Part shown: in pieces, positions 21,624 through 30,614 of the stretch
Layout: each line of letters opens with the position of its first letter
Numbering within the stretch: position 1 is the first letter of the stretch
Origin: Roseibium aggregatum IAM 12614
GTDB lineage: Bacteria; Pseudomonadota; Alphaproteobacteria; Rhizobiales; Stappiaceae
Direction of reading: 5' to 3'
Length of the DNA: 64,000 nt
Assembly (NCBI RefSeq): GCF_000168975.1
Contig: NZ_AAUW01000011.1
Location: 62,001-126,000 of the forward strand
Position numbers and translations under genes: made by a program
Notes under the pieces: generated by a model
The model's input: only the letters and a program-made list of their open reading frames with translations
Database searches by the model: none
What the model was told of the DNA's origin: nothing

Positions 21624-22070
21624 ATGAAAGATGGCGCAGGCATTACCGCCGCCAATGCGGGACTGGACAATCTTAGCTGGAACGTGGTCGGACAGACCTA
21701 CACGCCGAAACTCCTGAGCGGCAACGCCTTTATCTGGCATGCCGTCGTTCCGGCGGAAACCTTTGTCCCGCCCCATATCCATCCGACCCAGGACGAATGG
21801 ATTGTCATGCTGGACGGGGAACTGGAAGTCGAGATGGGAGGCCAGACCCACAAGGCCAAGGCTGGCGACACGGTCCGCATGCCCATGGGAGAGGCCCACG
21901 GCATCTTCAACCGGTCCGGAAAGACGGCGACCTGCGTCTTCGGCGTCGCCCCGTCACGCAAACTCTTCGATCTGTTCGGAGCGCTCGATGGCGTCAAGGA
22001 TCCGGCTGAACTGGTACGGATTTCCGCCCTGCACGAGGTCGATTTCCTGCCACCTCCCGATCAGGCCTGA
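21624..22070 (+). CDS. Cupin domain protein
   Basis: Small single-domain cupin of 148 residues. Cupin motif 1 is HIHPTQDEWIVMLDGELEVEMGG (metal-type His, His and Glu) and motif 2 is MPMGEAHGIFNRSG. I chose the ATG at 21624, preceded by GAGGGGAACAATC, over an ATG 15 bases upstream. It may be a small-molecule-binding or dioxygenase-like protein; the substrate cannot be read. It precedes the flavin monooxygenase gene by 93 bases on the same strand. Confidence 0.85.
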   Translation: MKDGAGITAANAGLDNLSWNVVGQTYTPKLLSGNAFIWHAVVPAETFVPPHIHPTQDEWIVMLDGELEVEMGGQTHKAKAGDTVRMPMGEAHGIFNRSGKTATCVFGVAPSRKLFDLFGALDGVKDPAELVRISALHEVDFLPPPDQA

Positions 22071-22163
22071 ACGCACACGGCAAGCACATCTATTGAAGTG
22101 ACCAGGTGGTCTGCCAGCGTTCGCGGGAGCGCTGGCCGCCCCTGATGCGAGAGGACATCGAGA

Positions 22164-23651
22164 ATGACGAAACGCAAGACTGTCGCCGTTATCGGCGGCG
22201 GCGTGAGCGGGCTTGCGGCCGCGAAAGCCTTCGACGAGCGCGGGCATCGGGTGCTGGGCTTCGAACGAAGCCACGATTTCGGCGGAGTTTGGGAACTGTC
22301 CAGATCCTATCCGGACGTGCAGACACAGTCGCCGAAGGATCTGTACCGCTTCACCGACCTGCCGATGCCTGAAGACTATCCCGAATGGCCGAAAGGCCCG
22401 CAGGTCCACGCCTATCTTCATGCCTATGCCAGGAAGCACAAGCTGGGCCGGCTGTTCCGGCTGAACACCAATGTCCTGTCGATGGACCGGCGCACCGACG
22501 ACAAGCCAGGCTGGACATTGACCCTTGAGGCCGCCGGCAGAACCTGGAGCGAAGACTTCGATTTTGTCGCCGTCTGCACCGGCCAGTTCTCCGACAAGAA
22601 CATCATTTCCCATCCCGGACAGGAAGCCTTTGAAGCCGCCGGCGGCCAGGTGCTGCACAGTTCGGACTATACCGACAGCAGTCTTGCGCAGGGCAAGCAT
22701 GTGGTCGTCCTGGGCGGCTCGAAATCCGCCACGGATCTTGTCGTCAACGCCTCCAGGAACGGCGCAAAATCGGTCACGCTGGTTTACCGCGAACCGGTCT
22801 GGCGCGTGCCCTATTTTGTGGGCGGCATCAACTTCAAACGACTGCTCTACATGCGCGCGCAGGAACAGCAGTTCAACGGCTGGGGCAGATCCGGCGTTGC
22901 AAAGGCGGTTTCCGCCGCCTTCAAACCACTGATCTGGGCGAATTTCCGGGGCCTTGAAACCCTTCTGAAGCTCCAGCTCAAACTGAAGAAGTGGGACATG
23001 GTGCCGGATATCCCGATCGAAAAGGATGCATCCTGTTCGCTGCCGATCGTGACACCCGGACTGTTTGAAGGATTTGAAGCGGGCAGCATTCGGCCGGTCC
23101 GCGGAACTTTCGACCACTATGAGACAGGCAAAGTCGTTCTGTCGACCGGTGAGGCGATCCCCTGCGATCTGGCTGTGCTGGCCGTTGGCTGGAAGCTCGG
23201 CATTCCCTATCTGGCGAAGGAATACCGGGACAGACTGATAGAGCCGGACGGGCAATACCGGGTCTACCGTCTATCTGTGAACCCGGACTTGCCCGACATG
23301 GGCTTTGTCGGCTTCAACTCCAGCTTCTGTACCGTTCTGTCGGCGGAAATGATCGCCAACTGGCTGGTACGCTATGCCGACGGCCAGTTGGCACACCAAC
23401 CGACCGACGCAGAAATGCGCGCCAATATCGACCAGATGCTTCATTGGCGGCGCAAGGAACGCCCGGCAGCCCAGGTCTATGGCGGTCTTTGTTCTGCCCC
23501 CTTCCACTTCCGGCATTTCGACGAGTTGCTGGCGGATATGGGGGCGACCAGGCGAAAACGTACAAACCCGCTGGCGGAGCAGTTCTCCTATCCGAACGCG
23601 GATGCTTACGGGACGTTTCTCGGCAGCACGCCGCAATATGCAGCGGGCTGA
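22164..23651 (+). CDS. FAD-dependent monooxygenase (FMO/Baeyer-Villiger type)
   Basis: Flavoprotein of 495 residues with the N-terminal FAD loop VAVIGGGVSGLAAAKAF, the GGVWELSRSYP segment typical of flavin-containing monooxygenases, an FMO-like GGQVLHSSDYTD motif, and a second Rossmann loop VVVLGGSKSATDLV for NADPH. It probably oxygenates a small nucleophile or ketone. Substrate and product are not readable. It is probably co-transcribed with the cupin gene, and its 3' end converges on RNase P RNA with only about 12 bases between. Confidence 0.88.
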   Translation: MTKRKTVAVIGGGVSGLAAAKAFDERGHRVLGFERSHDFGGVWELSRSYPDVQTQSPKDLYRFTDLPMPEDYPEWPKGPQVHAYLHAYARKHKLGRLFRLNTNVLSMDRRTDDKPGWTLTLEAAGRTWSEDFDFVAVCTGQFSDKNIISHPGQEAFEAAGGQVLHSSDYTDSSLAQGKHVVVLGGSKSATDLVVNASRNGAKSVTLVYREPVWRVPYFVGGINFKRLLYMRAQEQQFNGWGRSGVAKAVSAAFKPLIWANFRGLETLLKLQLKLKKWDMVPDIPIEKDASCSLPIVTPGLFEGFEAGSIRPVRGTFDHYETGKVVLSTGEAIPCDLAVLAVGWKLGIPYLAKEYRDRLIEPDGQYRVYRLSVNPDLPDMGFVGFNSSFCTVLSAEMIANWLVRYADGQLAHQPTDAEMRANIDQMLHWRRKERPAAQVYGGLCSAPFHFRHFDELLADMGATRRKRTNPLAEQFSYPNADAYGTFLGSTPQYAAG

Positions 23652-23663
23652 ACTGGAAAGATA

Positions 23664-24090
23664 AGAGCCAGCCGGCCTGTAAGCCGGGTTCTGTATGGCC
23701 CGGCCAGATACGAGACCTGACGCGGACGTGACAGCCATTCATCTGTGACGCCTGTTGCCAGACGCCTATCGCAACCAACCCGGACAACTGGCCTGGAAAC
23801 CGGCCTGGACCGGATTGCTCCGGTCCGCGCTGTCCCTATTCGGTTTTGCTCCCGGTGGGGTTTACCATGCCGCCGCTGTTGCCAGTTGCGCGGTGGGCTC
23901 TTACCCCACCCTTTCACCCTTACCCCGGGAAAATCTCTCGATCTGGCCGGGGCGGTTTGCTTTCTGTGGCACTTTCCCTAAGGTCGCCCTCGCCGGGCGT
24001 TACCCGGCACCGTGTTTCCATGGAGCCCGGACTTTCCTCCCCCGCGGCCTTTCGGCACTTGCGGCAGCGGCTGTCCGGCCGACTGACGCA
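23664..24090 (-). ncRNA. rnpB: RNase P RNA, bacterial type A
   Basis: Catalytic RNA that matures tRNA 5' ends. On the minus strand the conserved blocks are present in order: GAGGAAAGTCCGGGCTCC (P4 5' strand) near 24040-24020, GCCGGGTAACGCCCGGC, AGGGAAAGTGCCACAGAAA, ACAGATGAATGGCTGTC and ACAGAACCCGGCTTACAGG near the 3' end. P1 closes with CAGTCGGCC near 24077-24085 pairing with GGCCGGCTG at 23669-23677. The ends are approximate to about ten bases. Confidence 0.93.
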
Positions 24091-24544
24091 TGGGACTTAG
24101 GAGGCTTTGAGGATAAGGTCAAGCGACAGACGATGCGCTGACGTGCGAATTACCGGAAAACCATCCAGCGACGGGCTTTACCGACCAGTGCCCCCGTCGC
24201 AAGCGGTCAAGACGATTGTCCTTTTCCGGCCCTTAAGGCCCTCGTGAGACTACTCTCGCTTCGCCTCCACCCCTACGCAATCCTGGCGCAAGTCGCGTCC
24301 TGCAAAACTACCGGCAGGCAAACCGAAGAGACCGTTTTCTCGACGAAGATTTCGCCGATCTCGTTGGAGGTTTCGTTAAACGGGAAAGAACATTCAATAC
24401 AACTGCTAAATCTAACAGTGTGACTTTTTACATACATCTCGCATGAACCGCGAAAAATAAAAACTTTTCGCCGCCGTTGCGCAAATATTAAGCAATAAGA
24501 AACCGGCGTGACGGAGGGTAACGGGAATAAACAAGGAGACAAAG
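24091..24544. other. Intergenic region upstream of rnpB and of the Cache protein gene
   Basis: This 454-base divergent gap must hold the rnpB promoter (minus strand) and that of the Cache/chemoreceptor pair (plus strand). The part from about 24300 to 24500 is clearly AT-richer than its neighbours. A GGAG ribosome site precedes the ATG at 24545. I see no gene and no convincing operator. Confidence 0.4.
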
Positions 24545-25147
24545 ATGCGTCGACTGTGCACTTTCTTGCCAGCCCTTATGCTGGCAACTTCAGTTCATGC
24601 TGCCGAGACACCGCCGGACGCAAAAGCGCTGATCCAGCCGGAGGTGGTGGAAACCGTTGCCGAATGGCTCTCGAACCCGATCGTTGCGCTATCCATCAAC
24701 GCGCAGAACAATTTGCGCGGTGCGCTTTCCCAGGCCGAAATTGACGCGCTGGACACACAGTGGCGCCAGGAACGTGAGGCTGCGGACAAACCGTTGATCT
24801 CAGCGACCTTGTCTGCCCCCTTGTCGATCTATCTTCTGCGCGTGCAGGCAGGATCGCTCGGCCTCTATCCTGAAATCTTCGTCATGGATGCCAACGGTCT
24901 GAATGTCGGCCAAAGCGGAATTACGAGCGATTACTGGCAAGGCGACGAAGACAAGTTCCAGAAAACCTTTCCGAACGGCCCCGAGGCAGTGTTCATCGAC
25001 GCAGCGGAATGGGACGACGACAGCAAGATCTGGCGCGCCCAGCTCAATGTGACGATCACCGACCCCGAAACGAAAAAAGCCATCGGGGCAGCAACGGTGG
25101 AATTCAATCTGACCGAACTGATGCGCCGTCAGGGCACAGGATCTTAA
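24545..25147 (+). CDS. Secreted Cache-like (PDC) sensor protein
   Basis: The 200-residue protein has a signal peptide (residues 1-20, ending SVHAAE) and no transmembrane helix after it. The middle DANGLNVGQSGITSDYWQGDE and the C-terminal ITDPETKKAIGAATVEFNL match the core of periplasmic PDC/Cache sensing domains, here as a free soluble protein. It lies 12 bases before a chemoreceptor gene and is probably co-transcribed with it. I infer that it binds a ligand in the periplasm and presents it to that receptor. No direct evidence for the ligand is visible. Confidence 0.75.
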   Translation: MRRLCTFLPALMLATSVHAAETPPDAKALIQPEVVETVAEWLSNPIVALSINAQNNLRGALSQAEIDALDTQWRQEREAADKPLISATLSAPLSIYLLRVQAGSLGLYPEIFVMDANGLNVGQSGITSDYWQGDEDKFQKTFPNGPEAVFIDAAEWDDDSKIWRAQLNVTITDPETKKAIGAATVEFNLTELMRRQGTGS

Positions 25148-25159
25148 GCGGGAAAAACC

Positions 25160-26845
25160 ATGTTCAAAAACCTCTCCGTCAGCAAAAAGATCGCTGCAGG
25201 CTTCCTGACGCTCGCACTGATCGGTGCGGTGGCTGGTGGCGTAAGTGCCTACAAGACCCATTCCGCACTGAATGAAGTCAAGACGGCCAACAATCTTTCG
25301 GATCTCAATGCGGAAACGGCCGAACTCACCGAAAAAATTGCCGCCCAGGCTTTGTCGGTCAAATCCTTTCTGCTCACCGGCAACCGGGATCTCCTTACCC
25401 GGTCGCAGGACCTGAATACCGAAATTCAGACCGTTTTTTCCGACGTGGGCACTCGTGTTGACGCCACGATGCCGGAATTTCAAGATCACCTGGCCGAGCT
25501 GAAAGCGAGCTGGGAGACCTGGTACAGCCAGATTGCCGCCCGCCAGATCGAACTGATGCGTACGCCTGAAACGGTCGACATGGCCCGCGCCATTGACCTG
25601 ACACCGGAAAGCTCAGACCTCTTGCGGGCAGTGCAACAGCAAAGCCGTCAGCTTGCTCAAGATGTCGGGCTGGAACGGGAGAAATCCGTTGTCGCACAGA
25701 ACCAGGCTATGCAGATGGTCCAGATCGTCTCGATTGCCAGCACCCTGGTCCTGACCGTGCTTGCGATGATCCTTGGCTTCCTCAATCACATCGCGATTTC
25801 CGCACCGCTTTCGCGGCTCGCTGCCGTCACCGACAAGCTGTCGGCCGGTGACACCTCGCTGACGGCAGACGTCGGCGACCGGCGTGACGAAATCGGTCTG
25901 CTTGGCCGGGCCCTCGGCGTCTTCCGGGAAAACCTGATCCGCACGCGGGAACTGGAGGAACAGGCCGAAGAGGAACGAATCAATGCCGAGAAGATGAAGC
26001 GCGAGGAAATGGAGAAAGTTGCCAGCGACTTCGAAGCAACGGTTCTCGCCATCTGCGACGGCATGATTACAAGGCTCGACGCCCTGACCAGTTCTGCCGG
26101 ATCACTGTCGACAATTGCCAACACCACCACCGAACAGGCTTTGGCTGTTTCGGCAGCCGCAGAGCAGGCAACCACCAACGTGAACACCGTTGCCAGCGCC
26201 ACGGAGGAACTCTCCGCCTCCATCCGCGCAATCACGGATCAGGTCCGTTCTTCCTCGCAGATCGCTCAGGAAGCAGAAAGCGAAGTCGGACGCTCCAACG
26301 AAGCCGTGCAAACGGTGCAGCAGGTGGTTTCGCGCATCGGCGATGTCACGAAACTGATCACCGATATTGCCGAACAGACCAACCTGCTCGCTCTCAATGC
26401 GACCATCGAGGCAGCCCGTGCCGGTGAGGCCGGCAAGGGTTTCGCCGTGGTTGCATCCGAGGTCAAGGCGCTTGCCGAACAGACCTCAAAGGCAACCGAG
26501 GAAATCGACCGGCAGATCACCGAAATGCGCCAGGCTGCGGATGCTTCGACAGAAGCGACGGAGTCTGTTGCCGGCCTCGTTCAGAAGATTTCGGAAAACA
26601 CACACGCCATGTCGGGTGCAGCGGAAGAGCAAAACCTGGCGACGACCGAAATCGCCAGCAGCGTTTCCGAGGCAGCCCAGGGCACCGAGAGTGTTTCGAG
26701 ATCCATTTCCGAAGTCAGCAGCGCCGCCAGCGAAACTGCAAACCTGAGTTCCGCCATGGACGAGGCTGTGGGAGAGTTGCACGAACAGTCCAACACTCTG
26801 CGCCACGCCATGCAGGATTTCCTGGGCAAGGTTCGCGCCGCATAA
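25160..26845 (+). CDS. Methyl-accepting chemotaxis protein
   Basis: Chemoreceptor of 561 residues. It has a first transmembrane helix at about 10-30, a helical periplasmic region (about 31-190, CHASE3-like with [18 protein letters not shown]), a second helix near 190-215, a HAMP domain with [18 protein letters not shown], and a signalling domain with the conserved hairpin [20 protein letters not shown]. There is no CheR-tethering pentapeptide. The free Cache-like protein encoded just upstream is the likely sensory partner. Confidence 0.92.
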   Translation: MFKNLSVSKKIAAGFLTLALIGAVAGGVSAYKTHSALNEVKTANNLSDLNAETAELTEKIAAQALSVKSFLLTGNRDLLTRSQDLNTEIQTVFSDVGTRVDATMPEFQDHLAELKASWETWYSQIAARQIELMRTPETVDMARAIDLTPESSDLLRAVQQQSRQLAQDVGLEREKSVVAQNQAMQMVQIVSIASTLVLTVLAMILGFLNHIAISAPLSRLAAVTDKLSAGDTSLTADVGDRRDEIGLLGRALGVFRENLIRTRELEEQAEEERINAEKMKREEMEKVASDFEATVLAICDGMITRLDALTSSAGSLSTIANTTTEQALAVSAAAEQATTNVNTVASATEELSASIRAITDQVRSSSQIAQEAESEVGRSNEAVQTVQQVVSRIGDVTKLITDIAEQTNLLALNATIEAARAGEAGKGFAVVASEVKALAEQTSKATEEIDRQITEMRQAADASTEATESVAGLVQKISENTHAMSGAAEEQNLATTEIASSVSEAAQGTESVSRSISEVSSAASETANLSSAMDEAVGELHEQSNTLRHAMQDFLGKVRAA

Positions 26846-26936
26846 GAGGCCATGAGCCGACGCTCCTACAGGGCTCGGGCTCCGTAAAAACACTGCATCG
26901 CACAAACTTCATTTTGCTTGTGCAACGCCAGCGGCT

Positions 26937-26973
26937 AACGTCCCCTCAGGATCTCAATCCGGGGGACGTTTTT
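26937..26973 (+). terminator. Hairpin with T-tract overlapping the atoD ribosome site
   Basis: AACGTCCCC (26937-26945) pairs with GGGGACGTT (26962-26970), followed by a T run to 26973. This has the form of a rho-independent terminator for the chemoreceptor gene. Its right arm contains the GGGGGA ribosome site of the next gene, whose GTG start is at 26975. It can therefore act as a terminator, an attenuator or a translation block. Confidence 0.65.
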
Positions 26974-26974
26974 C

Positions 26975-27628
26975 GTGAAACACGCGCTCAAGACTCAAGA
27001 CGCCGCGGATCTCATTCCGGACGGCGCCACCCTTCTGGTGGGAGGTTTCATGGGGGTCGGTTCACCTCACAGGTTGATCGACGCCATCGTCGCCAAGGGC
27101 GCCAGAAACCTGACAATTGTCGCCAACGACACAGCGATGCCCGGCCGCGGCATCGGCAAGCTTGTCAGCGCGGGATGCGTTTCGAAGATCATCGCCTCGC
27201 ACATCGGCTTGAACCCGGAAACCCAGCAGAAAATGATTTCCGGCGAAATTGACGTCGAGCTGGTACCTCAGGGAACCCTTGTGGAACGCATCCGGGCCGC
27301 CGGCGTCGGGCTAGGCGGTATCCTGACACCAACGGGCATCGGCACGCTTGTCGAGGACGGCAAGCAGAAGATCACGGTTGATGGAAAAGAATACCTTCTT
27401 GAAACGCCGATCCATGGTGATTTCGCCCTGCTGGCTGCCTACCGGGCGGATTATGTCGGCAATCTGGAGTATTCCCTCACTGCTCACAATTTCAATCCGA
27501 TCATGGCGCTTGCGGGCAAAACCGTCATTGCTGAACCTCACAGCATCGTGCCGGTGGGCATGATTTCACCTGATAGTGTGAAAACCCCGGGCATACTGGT
27601 CGATCATCTTCTGGAAAGGGCAGCCTGA
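26975..27628 (+). CDS. atoD: 3-oxoacid/acetate CoA-transferase subunit A
   Basis: Alpha subunit (217 residues) of a heterodimeric CoA transferase of the AtoDA/ScoAB type, which activates acetoacetate or short-chain acids. It aligns from its first residues with E. coli AtoD: VGGFMGVGSPHRLIDAIV, IVANDTAMPGRGIG, ASHIGLNPETQQKMISGEI, VPQGTLVERIRAAG, GILTPTGIGT. The start is a GTG with GGGGGA eight bases upstream, inside a terminator-like hairpin. The stop overlaps the subunit B start (TGATG). Confidence 0.93.
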   Translation: MKHALKTQDAADLIPDGATLLVGGFMGVGSPHRLIDAIVAKGARNLTIVANDTAMPGRGIGKLVSAGCVSKIIASHIGLNPETQQKMISGEIDVELVPQGTLVERIRAAGVGLGGILTPTGIGTLVEDGKQKITVDGKEYLLETPIHGDFALLAAYRADYVGNLEYSLTAHNFNPIMALAGKTVIAEPHSIVPVGMISPDSVKTPGILVDHLLERAA

Positions 27629-28278
27629 TGGACGACAAGGAAATCATCGCCCGGCGCGTGGCACAGGAAATCAGACCCGATACGCTCGTCAACCTCGGCA
27701 TCGGCCTGCCGTCGCTGGTTGCCAACCACCTTCCTAAGGAAGTGCACGTCTTCTTTCAGGCCGAAAACGGCGTGATCGGCCTGGGCGCCCGCCCACCGGA
27801 AGGCATGGAGGACCCGGACCTGACCGACGCTGGCGGAGCCTTCGTCACCGCCGTTCCTGGAGCCGCATCCATCGACAGCGCCATGAGTTTTGGCCTGATC
27901 CGTGGCGGACACCTGGATATGACGGTTCTGGGTGGCCTGCAGGTGGACGAGCGTGGGTACCTCGCCAACTGGATGATCCCCGGCAAGATGGTTCCAGGCA
28001 TGGGCGGTGCAATGGATCTCGTGGCCGGCGCCAAGCAGGTGATCGTCGCCATGGTCCACACGGCCAAGGGACGCCCCAAAATCCTGAAGGAATGCACGCT
28101 GCCCCTGACGGCCCGCAGGCGGGTCAGCCTGATCGTGACGGAAATGGCCGTGATCGAACCGACGGAGGACGGCCTGGTGCTGCGAGAAACCGGGCCCGGC
28201 GTCAGTGTCGACGACATCCTGACGGCAACAGAAGCGTCCCTGATCGTGCACGGCGACGTTCCCGCGATGCGGCTTTGA
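27628..28278 (+). CDS. atoA: 3-oxoacid/acetate CoA-transferase subunit B
   Basis: Beta subunit (216 residues) that carries the catalytic glutamate of the CoA transferase. The active-site motif is AENG (FFQAENGVIGLGARP), where the family has (S/A)ENG. LVNLGIGLPSLVANHLP, GGHLDMTVLGGLQVDE and the C-terminal TGPGVSVDDILTAT-like segment are as in AtoA. It shares one base with subunit A and converges on the MocR gene with ten bases between the stops. Confidence 0.94.
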   Translation: MDDKEIIARRVAQEIRPDTLVNLGIGLPSLVANHLPKEVHVFFQAENGVIGLGARPPEGMEDPDLTDAGGAFVTAVPGAASIDSAMSFGLIRGGHLDMTVLGGLQVDERGYLANWMIPGKMVPGMGGAMDLVAGAKQVIVAMVHTAKGRPKILKECTLPLTARRRVSLIVTEMAVIEPTEDGLVLRETGPGVSVDDILTATEASLIVHGDVPAMRL

Positions 28279-28288
28279 GCATGCCTGG

Positions 28289-29761
28289 TCAGCAGGCCAC
28301 ATCCGCACCCAGCAGACCGGCAAGAGCGTCGACACCCTCCTCGATCTGCCGCGGGTTCGCTCCTGCAAAACCGACAATCAACCCCGGCCGGCCAGCCTCC
28401 GACAGATAACAGTTGCTGAGAGGTGAAACAGCAAAACCCCGGTCCTGCATGGCCAGTGCAACGGCAATATCGTTGACCGGTTCACGGAACATCACGGTCA
28501 ACTGCACATTGCCGGTAAGCGGCGCAACTTCAACCTGGTTTCCCAGCCGGTGCTTCAGCGTTTCCGCAAGCAGTGTCCCTCGTTCCAGATAGACCGGGCG
28601 AATCTGTTTCAGGTGTTTCTGATAGGCGCCGCTGTCCATGAAACGGGCGAGTGCTGCCTGCGCCTGCACGTTGGCGGAGCAGCCGATGTTGCGCATTGTC
28701 TGGGTGAGCGGAGCGACAAGAATGTCCGGCACGACACAATAGGCAATCCGGAGCCCCGGCAGCAGGCTCTTGGCGAAGGTGCCCAGATAGACGACCTGTC
28801 CTTCGTCCGCCAATCCATGCAATGCGGCGACCGGCCGTCCCTCGAACAGGAACTCACTGTCGTAGTCGTCTTCCAGGATGACCGCACCGCAGGTTCGTGC
28901 CACATCAAGAAGCGCAAGGCGCCGCGACAACGGCATGCGCGCGCCCAGCGGATAATGATGCGAGGGGGTGACGTAGATCAGCTTCGGCGGAGTGTCGAGA
29001 CGACCCATCTTCGAAGCATCCGCGCCGTCGCCGTCAGTCGGCAGAGGCCGGATCGTCAACGCCGCACCGGAAAAGGCAGTGCGGGCTCCGAGATACCCAG
29101 GCTCCTCAAGCCAGACTTCATCCCCCGGATCGGTGAGCACCTGCGTAAGCATCGTCAGGCTGGCCTGCGTCGAACTGGTGATGAGAATTCGTTCCGGTTC
29201 AGCCCGGACCCCGCGTTCTGCCGCAAGGTGACGGGCGATCTGCTGCTTGAGGGCCTGAAGGCCAGCGAAATTCTGATAGTGGAGATCCGCACTGCGTTCG
29301 AGCCGCGCAGCCCTACGCAAGCATCTGGCCCATTCTTCGTATGGAAAGAGGTCGAGCGCCGGCGCGCCAGGCTGCAAGCCGCCTTGTCGATAAGCCCACC
29401 CCTCACCGCGCAGATTGGCACTCAACGTCTGCCCGCGCCGGGACAATCTAGGCCCGCCTGCATCAGCCATGGGCCGTGCGTTAATGCCCTCAGGCAAGAG
29501 CCCTTCGGTAACGCGGGGCGCGGCACCGGTGCGCACGGTGATCACACCTTCCGCTTGCAACAGGTCATACGCCGTGTTGACGGTGTTTCGCCCGACGTCG
29601 AGCAACACCGCCAGCCGCCGCGTAGACGGCAGCTTGGTTCCGGACTGCAGCAGGCCTGTGCGCACCGCCTCCCGAAACCCGCGATAAATCTGCTCCGCCA
29701 GCGGGATCTCTCCCGACCGCTTGAGAGACAAGATGCCTTCAGGAAAAACTGGTTCTGTCAT
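28289..29761 (-). CDS. MocR-type regulator (GntR helix-turn-helix with aminotransferase domain)
   Basis: Regulator of 490 residues. Residues 10-85 form a GntR winged helix (LAEQIYRGFREAVRTGLL, LPSTRRLAVLLDVGRNTV). The rest is a fold-type I aminotransferase-like domain with the PLP lysine in GTFAKSLLPGLR and the DDYDSEF motif. The PNPOx-type gene is divergent across 84 bases, a common arrangement for MocR regulators that sense PLP or a related amine, so it probably controls that gene. Confidence 0.92.
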   Translation of the reverse strand: MTEPVFPEGILSLKRSGEIPLAEQIYRGFREAVRTGLLQSGTKLPSTRRLAVLLDVGRNTVNTAYDLLQAEGVITVRTGAAPRVTEGLLPEGINARPMADAGGPRLSRRGQTLSANLRGEGWAYRQGGLQPGAPALDLFPYEEWARCLRRAARLERSADLHYQNFAGLQALKQQIARHLAAERGVRAEPERILITSSTQASLTMLTQVLTDPGDEVWLEEPGYLGARTAFSGAALTIRPLPTDGDGADASKMGRLDTPPKLIYVTPSHHYPLGARMPLSRRLALLDVARTCGAVILEDDYDSEFLFEGRPVAALHGLADEGQVVYLGTFAKSLLPGLRIAYCVVPDILVAPLTQTMRNIGCSANVQAQAALARFMDSGAYQKHLKQIRPVYLERGTLLAETLKHRLGNQVEVAPLTGNVQLTVMFREPVNDIAVALAMQDRGFAVSPLSNCYLSEAGRPGLIVGFAGANPRQIEEGVDALAGLLGADVAC

Positions 29762-29845
29762 TTTCCAAAAACCGGACCTTCTTTGGAGCCAATTTATCGG
29801 AGAAACAGCACACTACAAGACAGACAGTCAATTGGAGACGAGACC
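29762..29845. promoter_or_regulatory. Divergent promoter region, possible MocR operator
   Basis: This 84-base gap separates the MocR start from the PNPOx start. It contains GGACC (29773-29777), TTGGAGCCAA (29783-29792, an imperfect inverted repeat) and CAATTGG (29829-29835). MocR proteins often bind GG(A/T)CC-like direct repeats, so this is the expected operator position. The exact sites are inference. Confidence 0.4.
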
Positions 29846-30520
29846 ATGTCCACTCTGGAAAAACGCCAGGCCAAGGACCTGCCCGGTTATGCCAGGATCC
29901 GCCAGATGAACCGTGGCGGCTATGACAAGACCGTTGCCTACGACATTCTGGACAAAGGTCTTGTCGCCCATTGCGGCTTCATTCATGAAGACCGGCCGAT
30001 GGTGATCCCCATGGCTTATGCCCGTATTGGGGACCGGATCTATATTCATGGAGCCAGCACCACCCGTATCATCAAATCGAACGCGGAAGGTGTACCGATG
30101 AGCCTTACGGTCACGCTGGTGGACGGCCTGGTGGTCGCGCGCTCCGCCTTCCATCACTCGATGAACTATCGTTGCGCGATCGTGCATGGCACTGCGAAAC
30201 ATGTCGAAAGCGAACAGGAACAGATCGACGCTCTGGCCGCCATCACCGACCACCTTTTGCCGGGCCGGTGGGACGAATGCCGGGAAATGATGTCGAAGGA
30301 GCACAAGGCAACAGGCGTACTCGTCCTGGAAATCGAACACGTAAGCACAAAGGTCCGCACAGGCGGACCGGTGGACGACAAGGAAGACCTTGGAACGGAT
30401 ATCTGGGCAGGTGTGGTGCCTGTCGTGACCGCACTTGGTCAGCCCCTGTCAGCACCGGATGTATCTGCCGAAACACCGGTTCCGGCGTCAGTACCCGCCG
30501 CCCGCAAGAAATTCGCATGA
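29846..30520 (+). CDS. PNPOx-fold (FMN split-barrel) protein
   Basis: A 224-residue protein of the pyridoxamine 5'-phosphate oxidase-like flavin split-barrel superfamily: LVAHCGFIHEDRPMVIPMAY, RIYIHGASTTRIIKSN and FHHSMNYRCAIVHGTAKHV. It is probably a cytoplasmic flavoprotein oxidoreductase; its exact reaction is unknown and it need not act on vitamin B6. The ATG at 29846 has GGAGACGA upstream. An in-frame open stretch before it is only antisense to the MocR gene. Confidence 0.88.
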   Translation: MSTLEKRQAKDLPGYARIRQMNRGGYDKTVAYDILDKGLVAHCGFIHEDRPMVIPMAYARIGDRIYIHGASTTRIIKSNAEGVPMSLTVTLVDGLVVARSAFHHSMNYRCAIVHGTAKHVESEQEQIDALAAITDHLLPGRWDECREMMSKEHKATGVLVLEIEHVSTKVRTGGPVDDKEDLGTDIWAGVVPVVTALGQPLSAPDVSAETPVPASVPAARKKFA

Positions 30521-30551
30521 GCCAATAGGCCCGAAAGACAAAAGAAAAAAG

Positions 30552-30582
30552 AAAACCCCGCCGGATGTCCCGACGGGGTTTT
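30552..30582. terminator. Bidirectional terminator between converging genes
   Basis: A 13-bp stem with one mismatch, AAAACCCCGCCGG (30552-30564) and CCGACGGGGTTTT (30570-30582), lies between the PNPOx gene (plus) and the transglycosylase gene (minus). It has A/T-rich flanks, so it can terminate both transcripts. Confidence 0.8.
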
Positions 30583-30614
30583 CGATTTGCCAACGGCTGA
30601 CCGCCCCGCAAGGG

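Noticed and set aside
28550-29845. Plus-strand open frame running into the PNPOx-fold gene, suggesting a 656-residue protein
   Set aside because: The first 432 codons are antisense to the MocR gene. Homology, the ribosome site and the ATG at 29846 define the real start.
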